A stretch of 64,000 bases of DNA from Stenocarpella maydis (lineage: Eukaryota; Ascomycota; Sordariomycetes; Diaporthales; Diaporthaceae): contig NQMI01000007.1 of NCBI GenBank assembly GCA_002270565.1, forward strand, positions 186,001 through 250,000. The letters are read 5' to 3'. How positions within the stretch are numbered: the first letter of the stretch is position 1; every line of letters starts with the position of its first letter. Positions 1-8,725 of the stretch are shown here, piece by piece. Below the pieces are notes generated by a model. The model had not been told where the DNA came from. It made no database searches and saw only the letters and a list, made by a program, of their open reading frames with translations. Both the position numbers and the translations under genes were made by a program.

Positions 1-324
1 CAGAGAAACTTCACATACTGATTCGGTTCAATCTAATTAAGGTATTATATATGAAACTTCTACGGCTACCCATTCTAAATTCCTTCCTATAACTATCCAA
101 TCTTCTACCAATTTGTCTGATCTTTATCTACCACAATCTCTAATCCAACTGAGATCAAACTGCTTGACCAACTCGTATTGCTCCCATATTTCTGCTTGTA
201 ACACTGTTCCAATTGTCGAAAATTCGGGGGGGATCTGAGCAGATCAACCCAGGAAAACCGTCTCACTTACGACTGTATATCCTCAGTTGAGTCGTTCCGT
301 TTAGGATCGATCGACAGGAGGTTT
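1..324. other. Intergenic, downstream of the repeat-protein gene
   Basis: This stretch lies 3' of the minus-strand repeat-protein gene that ends at 325. It is AT-richer than the neighbouring coding sequence. I see no coding frame, RNA gene or repeat in it. Confidence 0.5.
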
Positions 325-2379
325 TTACTGGGGCCACGTGTCGTACCCCGCCATCTCGTCAAGAATCGCTATGTCCTTCCTGAGCTTCTCCATCTTCATC
401 ATCGTCTCCATGATGGAGAAAGGCTTCCTATGGGGCTCTCCCGATTTGGCGGGCCGTCTGGGGTCCTTATCCCACCACTCTTGGGCTCTTATCTGGTGGT
501 TGAGGTACCCAATCTCATCCTCGGCCTTTTGCCTGAGCGCTTCACGTATTCGTGGGTCGTGGATCTTCACGCCGTACTTGTTGTTGATGCCCCCCTTGGG
601 CAGGTTCAGGTAGGCCTTGTATCTCTTGTAGTCTATCGTGCTCTTGGCCTCATTCTCCAGCCACTCGATGACGTTCTCAGTTTCTTGGTTGTACTTGTCT
701 GGGATTTCTATGCCCTTGATCTTATCCATTGCAAGCTTCGCCACATCTTCCGTGCAGATGAGTTCCGATGGCTTTTGCGTTGGCTTTTTCTTCTTACTGC
801 CGTGCTTGTACCAACCCCTCTGGGGAGGCGTTTCGTAGAAAGTCCTGTACTGTTCGTAATCTGCCCACCTGACACATCTCGCCTTCTGTTTTCCCTTTGA
901 TTTGCTTGATTTTGGCTCTTCCCCCTGCTCTGAATCTGGCTCGGGCTCTGGCTCTGTTTCTGGCTCTGTTTCTGGCTCTGTTTCTGACCCTGGCTCTGGC
1001 TCTGGCGAGCCTTCATTAGGAGGGGACGGTGGTCCTCCCTTAGGGGGTGATGGAGCACCTTCGTCCGGCGGTGATGGTGAGCCTTGGTTAGAAGGTGGGG
1101 ATGGTGAGTCTTCATGAGGTGGAGAAGGTGATCCCTCTTTAGATGGTGGCTGGGGTGAGCCCTCCCTAGACGGTGGCGACGGTGGTCCTCCCTTAGAAGG
1201 TGGATTTTCGTGAGGCAAATGAGGTATGTGAGGGAAACTAGGGATATGAGGAATATGAGGCACAGGAAGATGAGCCGGGTCAGGAATATGAGGCATACCA
1301 GGAATATGAGGCTCAGGGATATTAGGCGCGGGAATGTTGGGTATTTCAGGGATATGAGGCACAGGAAGATGAGCCGGGTCAGGAATATGAGGCATCCCAG
1401 GAATATGAGGCTCAGGGATATTAGGCGCGGGAATGTGGGGCACTTCAGGAAAATGAAGCTCAGGAATATGGGGCAATTCAGGGATATTAGGCGCAGGAAT
1501 ATGGGGCAGTTCAGGAACATGAGGCTCAAGGATATGAGGCATCTCAGGCAGGTTGATTTCAGGTACTTCTGGGACTCCTGGGCCTCCTCCCCTGCCACCA
1601 GGCCGCCGGATCATATCCCTGACCCTGTTCCACGCTCGATGCAGACGATGCCAGAATCTGCGTGCGAATCCCAAGATACCTGCAGTCGCTGGTGGGATAC
1701 CACCGGCAAGCGCTTTCTTCTTCGTGTCTTCCTTGTCCTCTTCTTCCTTCTTCTTTTCTTCCTCTTCCTTCTGGCGCTCATGGTCACGCGAAGAAGCTTC
1801 CTCTGGAGTGGAAGGGGTGGGCTGCATGCCGGTAGAGGTCGGAGATGAGGTGGTCTTGGTTGTGGACACGACCGAGGTTGACAAGGTAGACGAGCTCAAG
1901 CTGGACGAAGAGGCCAGGCTAGAGTGAGAGCTCAAAGTAGGAGCGACCAAAGTAGGAGATCCCACAGTAGGGGAGACCAAAGTAGGGGGGACCAAAGTAG
2001 GTGAGCCCAGAGTAGGGGAGACCAAAGTAGGCCCTGGATGAACCGTAATGGAGGGACAAACCAGCGTGAACGATTTCTCCCACCCCGGCGGGAGATGAGC
2101 AAGTATCCATGACGCATTGCTGTCATTATTATGTTGCTGGCCTTTGCTCTGTGCCTCTGCCGAGGGCCACTCAATATCACCAGGGTTGATGACGCCGTCT
2201 ATGTCATAGGCGATGGAACAAGCCGAGTAGTCAAAATCCGAGTCCAGCTTGCCAAATATGTTGGAGTCGAGGATTATATCTCGGAGTTGAGATGGTGCTA
2301 TGTTCAGGGGTGCGGCGAGAATGCTTGGTGCTACCGCGACCATGCCCGAAACCATGGTGGCTATAGTAGGTAAATGCAT
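325..2379 (-). CDS. Secreted Pro-rich repetitive protein, function unknown
   Basis: Single-exon minus-strand reading frame of 684 aa from the ATG at 2379; an ATG at 2490 would add 37 residues. I chose 2379 because it gives a typical secretion signal (MHLPTIATMVSGMV, with AAP near a cleavage site). Domains in order: signal peptide; a globular segment of about 90 aa; Pro-Thr-Leu five-residue repeats; a Ser/Thr-rich linker; a Lys/Glu-rich stretch; a basic Arg/Trp segment; a long block built from PHIPE, PHIPA and PHIPD units, including a 33-residue unit present twice in tandem; PSPP repeats; an EPE tract; and a charged C-terminal region of about 170 aa with several Trp and Tyr that looks folded. 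I do not recognise the family. The signal peptide suggests export to the wall or outside the cell. Pro/Ser/Thr repeats suggest an extended, possibly glycosylated stalk. An effector or adhesin-like role is only a guess. Confidence 0.75.
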   Translation of the reverse strand: MHLPTIATMVSGMVAVAPSILAAPLNIAPSQLRDIILDSNIFGKLDSDFDYSACSIAYDIDGVINPGDIEWPSAEAQSKGQQHNNDSNASWILAHLPPGWEKSFTLVCPSITVHPGPTLVSPTLGSPTLVPPTLVSPTVGSPTLVAPTLSSHSSLASSSSLSSSTLSTSVVSTTKTTSSPTSTGMQPTPSTPEEASSRDHERQKEEEEKKKEEEDKEDTKKKALAGGIPPATAGILGFARRFWHRLHRAWNRVRDMIRRPGGRGGGPGVPEVPEINLPEMPHILEPHVPELPHIPAPNIPELPHIPELHFPEVPHIPAPNIPEPHIPGMPHIPDPAHLPVPHIPEIPNIPAPNIPEPHIPGMPHIPDPAHLPVPHIPHIPSFPHIPHLPHENPPSKGGPPSPPSREGSPQPPSKEGSPSPPHEDSPSPPSNQGSPSPPDEGAPSPPKGGPPSPPNEGSPEPEPGSETEPETEPETEPEPEPDSEQGEEPKSSKSKGKQKARCVRWADYEQYRTFYETPPQRGWYKHGSKKKKPTQKPSELICTEDVAKLAMDKIKGIEIPDKYNQETENVIEWLENEAKSTIDYKRYKAYLNLPKGGINNKYGVKIHDPRIREALRQKAEDEIGYLNHQIRAQEWWDKDPRRPAKSGEPHRKPFSIMETMMKMEKLRKDIAILDEMAGYDTWPQ
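1261..1458. repeat. 99-bp tandem repeat, two copies, in coding sequence
   Basis: Copy 1 starts at 1261 and copy 2 at 1360, a period of exactly 99 bp (33 codons). The copies are almost identical over the first 77 bp or so and then drift. The near identity points to recent unequal exchange or slippage inside the Pro-rich protein gene. The repeat keeps the reading frame, so copy number can change without breaking the protein. Confidence 0.85.
1930..2035. repeat. 15-bp degenerate repeats coding PTL-type units
   Basis: Repeated units of the form GACCAAAGTAGGNGA on the plus strand encode, on the minus strand, seven PTL/PTV five-residue units (PTLVS, PTLGS, PTLVP and so on). They lie between the N-terminal globular part and the Ser/Thr linker of the secreted protein. 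Confidence 0.7.
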
Positions 2380-3863
2380 CGTGGAAGTATGGTGTATGCC
2401 AAGAAAGTAGGCACCAATACTTTTGCAGTGGTAAGCGTGGATAGAATATGTGGTTCCAGGCGTGGATGTTGGAGCTGAGGTGGTATGCAAAGAATAAAGA
2501 GTTAAGTTGATGACATGGAGTGGAAATGCGAAAGACAGGTGGACAACATTTAATTTATAGTTGAAAGTCCCACGGTGGGTGAGATATTGACCATTTCGAG
2601 ACGGTTCCCAATATTCCCATAATTGTGAAGTGCTAGTTCTCGCTACTGTGTTTAGAGTGCAGTCGTGACCCCATGGGCCATGCGGATGTCAGGCTAGGGT
2701 GGTCCATGGTACAGCTAGTTACAGAAGAATAAAATACTCAACAGCCAGCCTGCTCACTAGTGCTTGGTAACATAGTTCTATTCGAAAGACAGGCACCAGG
2801 GACAGCAAATTCTCTGCCTAGTTATTTTAAGCAGGACCTTTGGTGGACTAAACTCTCCTTAAAAGTACTAGACAGGCCTGGAATGAGCCCAGCTAATGTT
2901 GTCGTTGTTTTAATTATAGAATTTTGTGTTCATCTTGACCCACTGAGCAGGAACTGTATTTATTTCCATGTGCCACGTGTGCTACCCAGCAAGTGTACCA
3001 ATTTCTTTGCAAATTTGGAGGTAACTCAACCTTAAGATCGGGCCATATTCCATGATAGAGTACTGTGATTTGCTATTGCAGACGATTCGCAGGAAATGAA
3101 ACGGATGAGTGAGGAGAAAAGTGGTCTTTTAGACTGGTGACACACACAACTTGGACCGGGAGAACTGGTGCAGATAATTACGCCCAACTATCTTCTTGGT
3201 CATAGAATAAATGACATGGCTCAGTTCCTCAGTTCAGGGTGATCCAAAGGCGGGTCCATCTTCCGAAGTGAGAAAGGACAAGTTCGAGTGGGTTCATATT
3301 TGATCAGGAGAGATCAACTACACAAGCCCAGGGCGCAGGTGATGCAGGGTGAGGATATGTTAGACTTTGACAGATGACTTATAACTCGGCCATGCATACT
3401 TTGTTCCCCAACAGGCCTAAAAAGGAGCAACAAACAGATGGCCTTGGGAAGTTATAAAACGTCAGAACTATGATAAAATCCCAAACATCATTCGGATGTC
3501 TTCGTAATGCTGGCTCATAGTCACGGACCAGAATAAGTCAAGCCACTTTGTGCACAGCCACGCCAAGGATCCCCTGCCATTTCAGCCACGGTGGTATCAG
3601 ACTAAGTGCAGCTGCGAGCTGCTGCTTGGCTTCGTGGACGGGCGGCAGGCTAAAACGCGCAGCTCCAGTTGCCTGAACAGATCCCAGCCAGCACTGCTCT
3701 GGGGGGCAGCTTCCAAACCACACCCCGTTCGTCATCCGTCGCCCGAAGCTATCCTGCCCGTCGACAACATACCGCCCTCGCAACAACCCTTTCATCTCAG
3801 CACCGTGCCTCCCAGACCGATTCCCCCATCGATACCAGACCACAAATCGCACAGGCCATCATC
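2380..3863. other. Intergenic between the secreted-protein gene and PRE10
   Basis: This serves as the promoter side for two divergent genes: the minus-strand secreted protein and the plus-strand proteasome gene. Only short random reading frames are present. From about 3540 the sequence becomes GC-rich and CT-rich, as expected for the PRE10 promoter and leader. Confidence 0.5.
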
Positions 3864-4940
3864 ATGGTAAGCTCGTGGCCCCACACGACTACACCTCGGC
3901 CGCACGCAGCAAGCAAGCTAACGGTGACTGTCCAACCCTGTAGACGTCGATAGGAACAGGCTACGATCTCGCCAACTCCATCTTCTCCCCCGACGGCCGG
4001 AACTTCCAGGTCGAATACGCCGTCAAGGCAGTCGAGAACGCCGGCACATCAATCGGAATCCGTTGCAGAGATGGTATTGTCCTGGCGGTTGAGAAGGTCG
4101 TAGCATCGAAGCTGCTGAAGCCCGGCGCAAACAAGCGGATCGCGACTGTCGACAGGCATATTGGTGTGGTATGTTGGCCCTCAACCCCGTCAGCCCCCTC
4201 CGTCCTTGGAGCTCTTGAGGAGGAACCCGCCCCCCTCCCCCCAGCCTCGCTGGCATCTTCATCTAACACGGCATTCCCCCCCTCCTACACAGGCCTACTC
4301 CGGCATGGTCCCCGACGGCAGACACTTCGTCGACCGCGCACGCGACGAGGCCCGCTCGTGGCGGGACAACTTCAAGTCCCCGATCGCCACGTCCGACCTC
4401 GCCTCCCGCATGGGCGGCTACCTGCAGGCCTACACCCTGTACCAGTCCGTGCGGCCCTTCGGCATCACCGCCATCGTCGGCGGCTACGACAGCGAGCTGG
4501 AGCTGCCCGTGGACGGCGAGGTGGGGTCGGGGCCCAAGATCGGCGCCGGCGGCAAGGCCGTGGGCAAGAAGCACGGCGGGCCCTTCCTCTACATGATCGA
4601 GCCCTCGGGCCTGTACTGGGGCTACTACGGCGCCGCGACGGGCAAGGGCCGCCAGGCCGCCAAGGCGGAGCTCGAGAAGCTCGACCTGAGCGGCGACGGC
4701 ATCTCGCTGCAAGAGGGTGTCAAGCACGCCGCGCGCATCATCCACCTTGCCCACGACGACAACAAGGACAAGGAGTACGAGCTGGAGATGACCTGGATCA
4801 GCAACCACGAGGGCCCCACCAAGGGTCGCCACGAGGAGGTCCCTAAGGCGCTGCGGGAGGAGGCCGAGCGGTTAGCAAAGGAGGATAATGACGATGACGA
4901 GGATGACAAGAAGGACGGCGACAAGATGGAGGAGGACTAG
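3864..4940 (+). CDS. PRE10: 20S proteasome subunit alpha-7 (PSMA3/Pre10 type)
   Basis: Encodes 291 aa of a 20S core-particle alpha subunit, which forms part of the outer ring that gates substrate entry. Exons: 3864-3866, 3944-4168 and 4293-4940. Exon 1 is only the ATG; intron 1 has donor GTAAGC and branch GCTAACG (3917-3923), and intron 2 has donor GTATGT. The N-terminus [20 protein letters not shown] is the proteasome alpha signature (tail plus YD..xxxFSPdGR), and [13 protein letters not shown] matches the Pre10/PSMA3 subfamily. [18 protein letters not shown] is also diagnostic. The gene has a low-complexity insertion of about 25 aa ([20 protein letters not shown]) in the middle and a long acidic tail ([16 protein letters not shown]). 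That tail is typical of alpha-7, where it is a phosphorylated regulatory segment. The start is fixed because only ATG joined to exon 2 restores the conserved N-terminus. Confidence 0.95.
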
Positions 4941-5440
4941 ATGCCGTCCGAGATAGGCCCTCTGGCTGGGTAGAGATCTGTCCCTCCGTAGGACTACACA
5001 GACGGGTCGAGGTGCTACGAATGAATGGTCGGGATTTCCGCCCCTCAGTCTCTTGTGACACACCAGTGAGGGAGACACCGGCCACCCCACGCGTAGGCAG
5101 CAAGCAAGCCAGCCTCAGAGCAGAGCCTCCTTCAGCGATGGGTTGGAATCTTGCCGGCAGCCCGACGACCCAGGACACTTTGTATCATAAAATCTACAGC
5201 TTTGACGATCCAGTGGCTATAGAATATTGATGTGCTATGCATTTGCAACCTCGGCAATTACTTGTTCGCAATAGGTTTCTCCAACCTTGATATTATGAGC
5301 CCCTTTCTCGTTTAACCATCAGCTATCCGCATCATGGACAAGGAGGCTACACAAGTACATTACGTCGTGGATATCCGGCCTTTTTCTTTTTTAACGTAGA
5401 ATGTGATGTTCTATCCAGTTCGCTTTAATACGCGCGAAGA
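4941..5440. other. Intergenic between convergent PRE10 and POL5
   Basis: Holds the 3' ends of two converging genes. I see no coding frame or repeat in it. Its AT content rises towards 5400. Confidence 0.5.
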
Positions 5441-8400
5441 TCACTCATCGTCTTCCTCTTCCTTGTCCTCCTCGCTATCCTCCCCTTCACCGTCCGCCTC
5501 CGCCGGGTCCTCATCCGCCTTCCCCGGCACCGCGGGAACCCGCCTCGCCACCAGCGTCGGGTGCGCCTGGATCCACTGCGTCCAGTCCGCGATGATGGCC
5601 GAGAACTGGAACCCGCCGTGCATGGACCACTGCATCGCGAGCCCGCCGTAGGCGTCCCATATCATCTGGAAGTAGCCCACGTTCTTGCTCAGGATGTCCC
5701 CGGCGACCAGCAGGCTCGCGTTGGAGGCTGACTTGGCGAAGGCGTGCGACGCGTCCAGGGCCATCTCGCTGTGGACCTCTTCGAGCAGCTGGAACTGCTT
5801 TGTCAGATACTCCCCCAGATCGGGCCCGTCGCCGTCCTCGTCCGCCTTCTTCTCCTTCTGCTTGTCCCTGCTACTGCTGCTGCTGGCCCTGGCCTTCCGC
5901 TGCGCCTTGGACATCTCAGCGATGATGTTGCCCGCCTTCTTCGCCAGGTCCTTCGTCTTGGTGGTGCGCATCATCTGCAGCAGCGGCAGGAGCAGCTTGT
6001 ACACCAGCGGGTTGGCGGCCTCCTTCCTCGCGAAGATGCCCAAGAGGTCCAGCGTGCGGTGCTTGAAGTTGACCACCGTCTCCTTGGCGTCCTTGTTCTC
6101 CTTCTTCTTGCTCCCGTTCTTGACGCGCGACTTGAACGCCGCGGCGAGCCGGTCGTCAAGGGCTAGCATCTCCGAGTCGCTCATGTCCGAGTCGTCGTCG
6201 GATGACGCGGCGTCTTTGTCCTTGTCGAGCCGGTGGCTGTTGAGCAGCTTTTCGAGGTCGTCGTCCAGGGCCTTGCGCTTGGCTTCGTCCTCGTTCAGCT
6301 CTTCCTCCACGTCCTCGTCATCGTCCTCTTCTGATGACTCCTCGTCACCATTTTCTTCTTCTCCACTAACTGACTCTCCGCCGGGTTCCTGCGTTTCCTC
6401 CGCGTCAACGAACTCGACATCCGAACCAAGCTCAGAAATATCGTCTTCATCGTCAGGGCCAGCGCCTTCCTCTATGTCTTCCATGTCCTCGTCCGTGTCG
6501 AACAAAGCTCGCAGACCCTCTGCGTCCTCCTTGGCTGCCAGGGTGTCCGTCAACAGCGTGAGCGCTTCTTTAGTCATGAGACTTGTGAACGTCTCAAAGA
6601 CGCGGTCCGCAGTCTGTCGCATCAAGGATGAGGGTCGAGCGACCATGGCAAGCAGAATTTCGACAAGCATCGCTGAAACGTCGCCATCTTCGCCCTTCTG
6701 CTTGTTCAGCAGTTTCTCATGGCATTGCCTCAGGTCATGCAGAATGTCGACAGCATCGGGCTCCGCATTATACAGCTGCAGGATAGCAACGGCATAGAGA
6801 AGGGCTAGGCCCTGGTAGATGTTACTCATTTGGCCCTTAGCCTGCTTCGGGTTCGTCAACTTTTGCAGCATCTCAAGAGCCTCGAGCAGCTCCTCCTGTA
6901 GCTCTTCATCCATATCGACGCTGCTGGAGTCGATCAGCATGATGGCATTACAGAACTCAGCAAAGTCTTCAGGCCGCTTGACGAATTTGGCGAGCGCGGC
7001 AGTAAGCTTCTGGCGCAGGATTGGCTTGGTCTTCTCGCTCAATCCTGGAACACTCTCGCCATCCTTGGGATAGGCGAGCCTAGCGAACTCCTGCAGAGCC
7101 GGCCCACCCACCGAACCTTTACTCGCATTCTTCGCATCAGCCTCGGTTGGCACGATGCTAGCCAGCCGGAACAGATAATCCGAGTAGATGAGGATATGGT
7201 TCTCGGCGCTATCACCTTCCGACTTGAGGACCAGCTGTCTCAAAGTTTTGATAAGCTCCTCGGCATGCTGTGGTCTTGTGAGGTGCAATAACTTGTCGAC
7301 GGTCTTACAGTTCGACCGCTGGTCGAAATTGTATGCACCATGCTTGCCAAGAAGGAAATGTACTATGACAGGAACCAGGTCGCGGTCTGCGTCCGCGGCC
7401 TGCTCTATGGCCTTGAGGGCCTTGGTGGCCGCGCGGTGGAGGTATCTGTCCTGCTTCGCTGCCTGATTCATCAGGCAAGTCAACAGGTTCTGTGAGAACA
7501 CACTGTGTGTGATGTGAGGATGTGAAATGCCGCCCTCGAGGAACTTTTGGAAGATCATGAAGCCGGTGAACTTTTGGGGTTCCGAGGCGGTTTTGGAAAA
7601 GAAGCCCTGGTCCACCACGCGGCTCCAGAACTGTTTGAACTGATCAGATGCGCTCTTGGCCTCTGTAGACGCCAGCTTGACGTAGTGGGCTAGTATTATA
7701 TCCCAAGCAAAATGCAACTGCGCGGTCCAGCTTGCCTGCTTTTGCTTCTGTGCCGGCTCGTCGCCATTGGTCTCCTGCTTGGTCTCCTGCTTCCCACTGT
7801 CTTTCAGAATAGCTGGCAGCTCGCCGAGATATTTTGAGGACAAGAAGTCTCGCCATGACTTGGAAGGCAGCTTTATCTTCGGGAACTTCTCGGTAAAGAC
7901 AATAGTGATCGCTACTGCATCCGGCGTCTTGGCCCAACCAGCCCCATCGAGCTGACGCAGAGTCTCCCCCGCGACCTGCTGATCCATCTGAGGCACTGCT
8001 TGGAGGATGATCCATGCGCACTGAGGTTTGAGCCAGACCTTCTTCTTGGCCAGCTTGATCAGCAGGGCCAATATGGTGTTCCACCTCGTGACATCGTCGA
8101 AGAGTATTTTGGCCCGTACGAAGCATTCGATGCCAAATAACTGGCCAAAGTAGTGATCCTTCTCTTCCTGGCCGGCGATGTTCCCGACGGGTTTCGTCCT
8201 CTCTGTAAGTGTATTCAGGACAAAGTCGAACGTCAGGCCTCGGTACTTCTCGCCACAGAGATTCTTCTCTCCCCATAATTGTTGTAGGATCTCGGTCAGC
8301 ACAATGCTGAATCCCAGTCTTGACGCTTTCCTGCTGCTTGCGAGCCCTCTGAATAACCGCTTTTCAAGGTGTCTATCGAGGGAGGACTCAGAGACGCCAT

Positions 8401-8725
8401 CGTTGTCCAGAAGCTTGGATATGATCACATCGGCGGCCTGGAGGCGCTCGTTGGGGTCCTCGCTTCCCAGTAAATCGTAGAGGGGGGCTTCGACGTTACG
8501 GTCTTGCTGTTCTGGGAACATGGACTTGTCGGAAAGAAGCTGCTTCTTAGATAGTGGCTTGGCGGGGTTGGATTTTCCCTTTTTCTTTCCGCCCTCGAAC
8601 TTGACGGGCTTGATAGCGGGCTCGACATCGACATCTGCGGAGGAGGTATCGGTCTTGACTCGCTTTTGTGAAGGCTCGATAGAGTTGGGGTTCTCCTTGC
8701 GATTTTTTCGCTTATATGGAGGCAT
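5441..8725 (-). CDS. POL5: Pol5/MYBBP1A-like nucleolar ribosome-biogenesis protein
   Basis: Uninterrupted 1094-aa frame. The ATG at 8725 is chosen over the in-frame ATG at 8851 because MPPYKRKNRKE starts the usual basic nucleolar-targeting N-terminus and the 42 upstream residues look like translated leader. Family: Pol5 (yeast), Mybbp1A (animals), once called DNA polymerase phi. Despite that name, members act in pre-rRNA synthesis and 60S subunit assembly in the nucleolus. Visible features: basic N-terminus (1-85); a helical HEAT-like body starting with PLYDLLGSEDPNERLQAADV; a conserved stretch around YFGQLFGIECFVRAKILF; a very acidic region at about residues 745-855 (runs of Asp/Glu/Ser); then a conserved Leu-rich segment (LLGIFARKEAANPLVYKLLL) and a C-terminal acidic tail. 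Length is close to the fungal family (about 1000-1100 aa). Confidence 0.93.
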   Translation of the reverse strand: MPPYKRKNRKENPNSIEPSQKRVKTDTSSADVDVEPAIKPVKFEGGKKKGKSNPAKPLSKKQLLSDKSMFPEQQDRNVEAPLYDLLGSEDPNERLQAADVIISKLLDNDGVSESSLDRHLEKRLFRGLASSRKASRLGFSIVLTEILQQLWGEKNLCGEKYRGLTFDFVLNTLTERTKPVGNIAGQEEKDHYFGQLFGIECFVRAKILFDDVTRWNTILALLIKLAKKKVWLKPQCAWIILQAVPQMDQQVAGETLRQLDGAGWAKTPDAVAITIVFTEKFPKIKLPSKSWRDFLSSKYLGELPAILKDSGKQETKQETNGDEPAQKQKQASWTAQLHFAWDIILAHYVKLASTEAKSASDQFKQFWSRVVDQGFFSKTASEPQKFTGFMIFQKFLEGGISHPHITHSVFSQNLLTCLMNQAAKQDRYLHRAATKALKAIEQAADADRDLVPVIVHFLLGKHGAYNFDQRSNCKTVDKLLHLTRPQHAEELIKTLRQLVLKSEGDSAENHILIYSDYLFRLASIVPTEADAKNASKGSVGGPALQEFARLAYPKDGESVPGLSEKTKPILRQKLTAALAKFVKRPEDFAEFCNAIMLIDSSSVDMDEELQEELLEALEMLQKLTNPKQAKGQMSNIYQGLALLYAVAILQLYNAEPDAVDILHDLRQCHEKLLNKQKGEDGDVSAMLVEILLAMVARPSSLMRQTADRVFETFTSLMTKEALTLLTDTLAAKEDAEGLRALFDTDEDMEDIEEGAGPDDEDDISELGSDVEFVDAEETQEPGGESVSGEEENGDEESSEEDDDEDVEEELNEDEAKRKALDDDLEKLLNSHRLDKDKDAASSDDDSDMSDSEMLALDDRLAAAFKSRVKNGSKKKENKDAKETVVNFKHRTLDLLGIFARKEAANPLVYKLLLPLLQMMRTTKTKDLAKKAGNIIAEMSKAQRKARASSSSSRDKQKEKKADEDGDGPDLGEYLTKQFQLLEEVHSEMALDASHAFAKSASNASLLVAGDILSKNVGYFQMIWDAYGGLAMQWSMHGGFQFSAIIADWTQWIQAHPTLVARRVPAVPGKADEDPAEADGEGEDSEEDKEEEDDE

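Noticed and set aside
708..1598. 296-aa minus-strand frame overlapping the secreted-protein gene in another frame
   Set aside because: The repeats have periods divisible by three and lack stops in several frames. The product is Cys/Leu/Ile-rich noise, and the signal peptide and folded C-terminus belong to the other frame.
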